DNA from: Solirubrobacterales bacterium
Lineage (GTDB): Bacteria > Actinomycetota > Thermoleophilia > Solirubrobacterales > Solirubrobacteraceae
Length of the DNA stretch: 6,780 nt
Direction: 5' to 3'
NCBI GenBank assembly: GCA_003157595.1
Contig: PMKB01000219.1
Span: 1 to 6,780, forward strand
Made by a program: the position numbers and the translations under genes. The notes under the pieces are model-generated. The model saw only the letters and a program-made list of their open reading frames with translations. It was not told the DNA's origin and made no database searches. This document shows, piece by piece, positions 3,714 to 6,780 of the stretch (positions are counted from its first letter, which is position 1; each line of letters opens with the position of its first letter).

Positions 3714-6700
3714 TCAGAACTCGATGTCGAGGCCGTGGCCGCGGTCGTGGGTGTGTTCGCGGCCGAGCCGTCGCTCGGCCCGCTCTACCGCTTCATGGGC
3801 GCGATGCCACCGGCCGGCCTGGCGGTAGTCGCGCGGCTCGGGGCCTAGCGCATCCGCCGGGTCGGTGATCTCGTACTCGATCCGGTAGCGCGCGACGCGG
3901 CGCACGGCGGTGTCCCAGTCGTCGCTAAGCGAGCCGGCGGGTCGTTCGCCGAGCAGCGTCTTTGCCCACTCCCCGGGTGCTTGGAGTTCGCGGTCGGTGA
4001 GCTCGTTGAGTAGCCCGTCGCGCTGTTTGGTGAGCTGGTGGATCTCGCGGTCGAGGCCGTCGAGCTCGGAGCGGATCTGCTCCGGGTTACCGAGCTGCTC
4101 ACGCAGCCGGACCTCGGCTTCGCGGGCGCGCACGATCGCGCCCTCGGTGGCGTCGAGTGCGGAGGAGAGCCGCACCCGGTCGATGATGTGCTCGTCGCGC
4201 TCGCGGCCGAGCAGGCTGCGCTTCGGCGCCGGCAAGCGCTCCAAACTCGCGAACAACTCGCCACGGCTCTGGGCCAGCTCCAGTGCGCGAGCGTGCGCAG
4301 TGTCGAGTTGGTTCAGCTGGGAGCCCGGGAGTGAGGCGCGTTCGACAGTGAGCTGCTCGAGGCGTTCCCGGAGCTCGCGCAACCGCGACGTACCCACCGG
4401 TGGTGTCTCGGGTTGCGCGCGCAATGCGGCGTGCTCCTGCAGCGGCTCGCCGGCGTGGTCGAGCGCGAGTGTGAGCTGGCGGTCATCCGCGCGACCGGCC
4501 GGGGCGAGTTGTTCGATGGCGAGGTCTTGGTCGTCGCGCTCGAGCATCCGCCGCCCGGCGCGTGCGAGGAGCTCCTCACGGCACGCCGGTTGGTGCGTCC
4601 GTTCGGGTGCGTGATCGGCACGCTCGCGCTCGGGCTGGTCGTCGTGGATCAGCAGCCGCGTGGATGCGCGAGCGCGGGACAGCGCGGTGTAGCTCCAACC
4701 CGCGGTGAGATCACTCGGTGTGGCGACGACGATCGCGGCCTCGACGGTCGCGCCCTGCATCCCGTGCCCGGTCAACGCGTAGGCGTGCTCGACGTGCTCG
4801 GCGACGTAATGCGCGGGCAGCTGCCGGATCAGTCGGCTGTCGGTTTCGATCACCACCTGATGCTCGTCGAGATGGCGGACGGTCCCGCGCGTCCCGTTAT
4901 CGACATCCAACAGTGCGTCGTTGCGCCGGCAGATCACCCGGTCACCGACCGCCAACTCCCGGCGACCGTAGGAGAACTGTTCGCCGAGGACACCGTGGTC
5001 GCGGCGCAGCTCACGTGCCGACTGGTTGAGCGCCTGGCGGGTGTCGTTGTCGCGGGCGATCATCACCGCCTGCTCAACCCCGACCTCGCCAACCACGGCG
5101 GCCCACTCGACGATGGCACGCTCACGCGCGCCCGCTGCATCGTCGAAGGTGTCGATCCGCCCGGCCCTTGTTGCCCAGTCGAGGTAGCGGTCTGGGATAC
5201 GGTCGTGGAGTGCCGCGAGTGCTCGTCGTTCGCCGGGGTCGCGTTGGCGCATCACCTCGGTCAACCGCAACGCCCCGAGCTCACGCCCGACGGCGCGCAG
5301 CCACCCGCCGGCCTGGACGGAGGCGAGCTGGCCCGGGTCACCGATCGCGACCACCTTCGCCCCCGCGCGTTCGGCCGCCTCGAGGAGTCTCGCGGTCGTG
5401 CGGGTCGCTGCCATGCCGGCTTCGTCGAACACGACCACACACCGCTTCGAGAGAGTGTCGCCGAGCTCGTCGAGGTCGATCAGCAGCCGGTCGAGCGTCC
5501 GCGACGCGATCCCCGCCCGCTCGGTCAGCTCGCGCGCCGCACGGCCAGTCGGCGCGACACCCAACACCTCATAGCCGGCGTGTTCGTAGAGCTCACGCAG
5601 CACGCCGGCGGTGTAGGTCTTGCCGGTCCCCGCGAGCGCCTCAACCACCTCCACCCCACGCCCACGCGCCGTGATCTCCCTCACGACCGCTGTCTGGTCC
5701 GCGGTCAACGGGCGCTCCGCCCGGGCGATCACACGATCAACGGCGCGCGTGTCGAGAATGCCGACGCCCTCCGCGGCACGGCCGACCGCCGAGGCGATCA
5801 GCCGCCGCTCACACGCCACCAGATCAAGGGTCGTGAACTCGCCGAGCTCGGTCGCGAGCACATCGGGGCGCCGGGTGAACCGGCCGGCCTGCGCGCGGAT
5901 CTCATCGACCGAGGCACCCTGGCCGGCCGCGGCGGCAAACTCCTGCAACACGACCCGCTCATCGAAGCTGTTCGCGCGCTCCGTCAGCCCGTGCGGGCCA
6001 GCGAGCCGGTCACCGAGTGTCAGCTCGTCTGAGACGTCGTGCTCGGCCAATCCGTGCGCGAGACGTTCGCGGCCTCGCTCGAGCAGGTCGGTGATCTCCT
6101 CGCGGCCGAACCCGAGCTCGCTCGCGCGGGCTTGGATCTCTTCTCGCCAGGTTCCCGTGTCGATCCCATACTCCTTGCGCTCACGGGTAGCGAGCGCGGC
6201 CGCCCCACCCCCCGCCTTCGTGTCGAGGCTGATGCCGCCAAGCTCCGCAGCGCGCAGCATCTCCTGGCGGCGCTTCGAAAACTCAACGAGGATCTCCGCC
6301 GGGACACCCGCCAGCTCGGCGGCGCCCTTGCGGACCTCCCCCCACTCAAGACCGAGGCGCTCGCTGATCGTGGCGCGCAGCTGCGATTGGTAGAGATAGC
6401 CCGCGGTCTTCGCCGCCCGATAGAGCGGCGCGCCATGCAGCGCCGTGAAGCGGCCATCCGGGCCGCGCGTGAGATTCGCCGCGACCACATGCGTGTGCAG
6501 CTGCGGATCGAGCGAGCGGCTCATCCGGTGCACGTAGGCCGCCGCGACCAGCCCCTCCCCCGCCAGCACCGTTGTCCCGTCGTGACCGCGACGCACGAAC
6601 ACCGCAGCGTCGTCCAGGTACGCCAGCGCTGCGGTCACCGCGGCGTTGTGCGCGTCGACGAGCACCCGCGTCAGATCGTTGGAGCCGGCGGCGGCGAGGA

Positions 6701-6780
6701 CGCTGACCGACTTCGGCGCCGAGAACGTCAGATCAAGCGCCGCGACCTCCGGATCACGAGCCGACCACCGCAAACGGACG
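3714..6780 (-). CDS. MobF/TrwC-type relaxase-helicase (5' end outside the window)
   Basis: This is a conjugative DNA-transfer protein that would nick oriT, stay bound to the 5' end and unwind the strand. The frame is open through the right edge. A TTG at 6773-6771 is not the true start because coding similarity continues upstream; about 1020 residues are visible (numbered from that codon). The relaxase domain shows DLTFSAPKSVSVL (14-26) and the metal-binding histidines H82, H93 and H95, with the TrwC spacing of 11 and 2. The SF1 helicase follows: Walker A AGTGKT (381-386), Walker B VVVFDEAG (446-453), GDPGQL (478-483), VMRQRD (507-512), GHGMQGATVE (669-678) and YTALSRAR (695-702). A glutamate/arginine-rich helical, probably coiled-coil region (about 795-930) and a tail with LGERP, WDTA and YRIEYEITDPADALG (941-977) end it. 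The N-terminal catalytic tyrosines would lie beyond the edge. No frameshift is seen. Confidence 0.96.
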   Translation of the reverse strand, partial: VRLRWSARDPEVAALDLTFSAPKSVSVLAAAGSNDLTRVLVDAHNAAVTAALAYLDDAAVFVRRGHDGTTVLAGEGLVAAAYVHRMSRSLDPQLHTHVVAANLTRGPDGRFTALHGAPLYRAAKTAGYLYQSQLRATISERLGLEWGEVRKGAAELAGVPAEILVEFSKRRQEMLRAAELGGISLDTKAGGGAAALATRERKEYGIDTGTWREEIQARASELGFGREEITDLLERGRERLAHGLAEHDVSDELTLGDRLAGPHGLTERANSFDERVVLQEFAAAAGQGASVDEIRAQAGRFTRRPDVLATELGEFTTLDLVACERRLIASAVGRAAEGVGILDTRAVDRVIARAERPLTADQTAVVREITARGRGVEVVEALAGTGKTYTAGVLRELYEHAGYEVLGVAPTGRAARELTERAGIASRTLDRLLIDLDELGDTLSKRCVVVFDEAGMAATRTTARLLEAAERAGAKVVAIGDPGQLASVQAGGWLRAVGRELGALRLTEVMRQRDPGERRALAALHDRIPDRYLDWATRAGRIDTFDDAAGARERAIVEWAAVVGEVGVEQAVMIARDNDTRQALNQSARELRRDHGVLGEQFSYGRRELAVGDRVICRRNDALLDVDNGTRGTVRHLDEHQVVIETDSRLIRQLPAHYVAEHVEHAYALTGHGMQGATVEAAIVVATPSDLTAGWSYTALSRARASTRLLIHDDQPERERADHAPERTHQPACREELLARAGRRMLERDDQDLAIEQLAPAGRADDRQLTLALDHAGEPLQEHAALRAQPETPPVGTSRLRELRERLEQLTVERASLPGSQLNQLDTAHARALELAQSRGELFASLERLPAPKRSLLGRERDEHIIDRVRLSSALDATEGAIVRAREAEVRLREQLGNPEQIRSELDGLDREIHQLTKQRDGLLNELTDRELQAPGEWAKTLLGERPAGSLSDDWDTAVRRVARYRIEYEITDPADALGPEPRDYRQAGRWHRAHEAVERAERRLGREHTHDRGHGLDIEF

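Larger units (their letters stand above)
1491..6780. mobile_element. Integrase-proximal part of an integrative conjugative/mobilizable element
   Basis: The gene set tyrosine integrase, excisionase-like HTH, small hypothetical, second HTH and MobF relaxase is typical of actinobacterial integrative elements. The left boundary probably lies in 1306-1490, just beyond the integrase stop, where the gene content changes. The right boundary is outside the window. No tRNA 3' end or att direct repeat could be recognised, so the coordinates given are the minimum visible extent, and replication and secretion functions are not seen. Confidence 0.75.

Noticed and set aside
4413..6032. A 539-codon open frame on the plus strand opposite the relaxase
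   Set aside because: It is wholly antisense to a protein with an intact set of relaxase and helicase motifs, and its translation lacks domain character. Long antisense frames are expected in GC-rich DNA.
1..6780. CRISPR array, known defence system or rRNA/tRNA gene
   Set aside because: No regularly spaced repeats, defence-family motifs or structural RNA genes were seen. The content fits an integrative mobilizable element.

Overview
High-GC bacterial DNA, most likely from an actinomycete-type lineage. The suggestion rests on GC-rich third codon positions, the AefR-type TetR regulator, the integrase style and the MobF relaxase; Thermoleophilia/Solirubrobacterales would fit, but the sequence alone does not prove it. 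The window joins an ordinary regulatory gene pair to what looks like the integrase-proximal end of an integrative conjugative or mobilizable element.

Region 1 (1-838): the first eight codons of a leftward gene (start at 24) face away from a complete TetR-family repressor (191-838). The intergenic space holds two matching 15-bp dyads (78-92, 119-133) and a recognisable promoter in each direction. The downstream dyad overlaps both -10 regions, which gives a coherent autoregulation and target-repression switch. Region 2 (839-1490): a 266-base stretch with nothing convincing, then a possible 66-aa two-helix membrane protein (1105-1305), then a gene-free junction (1306-1490) with two strong stem-loops. 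The chromosome/element boundary probably lies here, but no tRNA remnant or att repeat can be seen.

Region 3 (1491-2854, minus strand): a two-gene recombination module, an excisionase-like HTH protein followed by a tyrosine recombinase with a 4-base GTGA overlap. The excisionase start has a -10-like hexamer placed so that the mRNA would be leaderless. Region 4 (2855-3716): an AT-rich divergent control region with three helically phased CCAA repeats, an uncharacterised helical protein on the plus strand (2936-3391), and a second excisionase-type HTH protein on the minus strand (3404-3712). The last two genes converge, and the stop codons of both sit in opposite arms of one hairpin. Region 5 (3714-6780, minus strand): a large MobF/TrwC-type relaxase-helicase, open across the window edge. 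It has the three-histidine metal site, a complete SF1 helicase motif set and a helical C-terminal tail, but its N-terminal catalytic tyrosines lie outside the window.

The integrase/excisionase pair would insert and excise the element. The relaxase would nick and unwind it for conjugative transfer, and the coupled HTH protein is placed to regulate the mobilization operon or act at its DNA site. No type IV secretion genes, coupling protein or identifiable oriT are present in this window.
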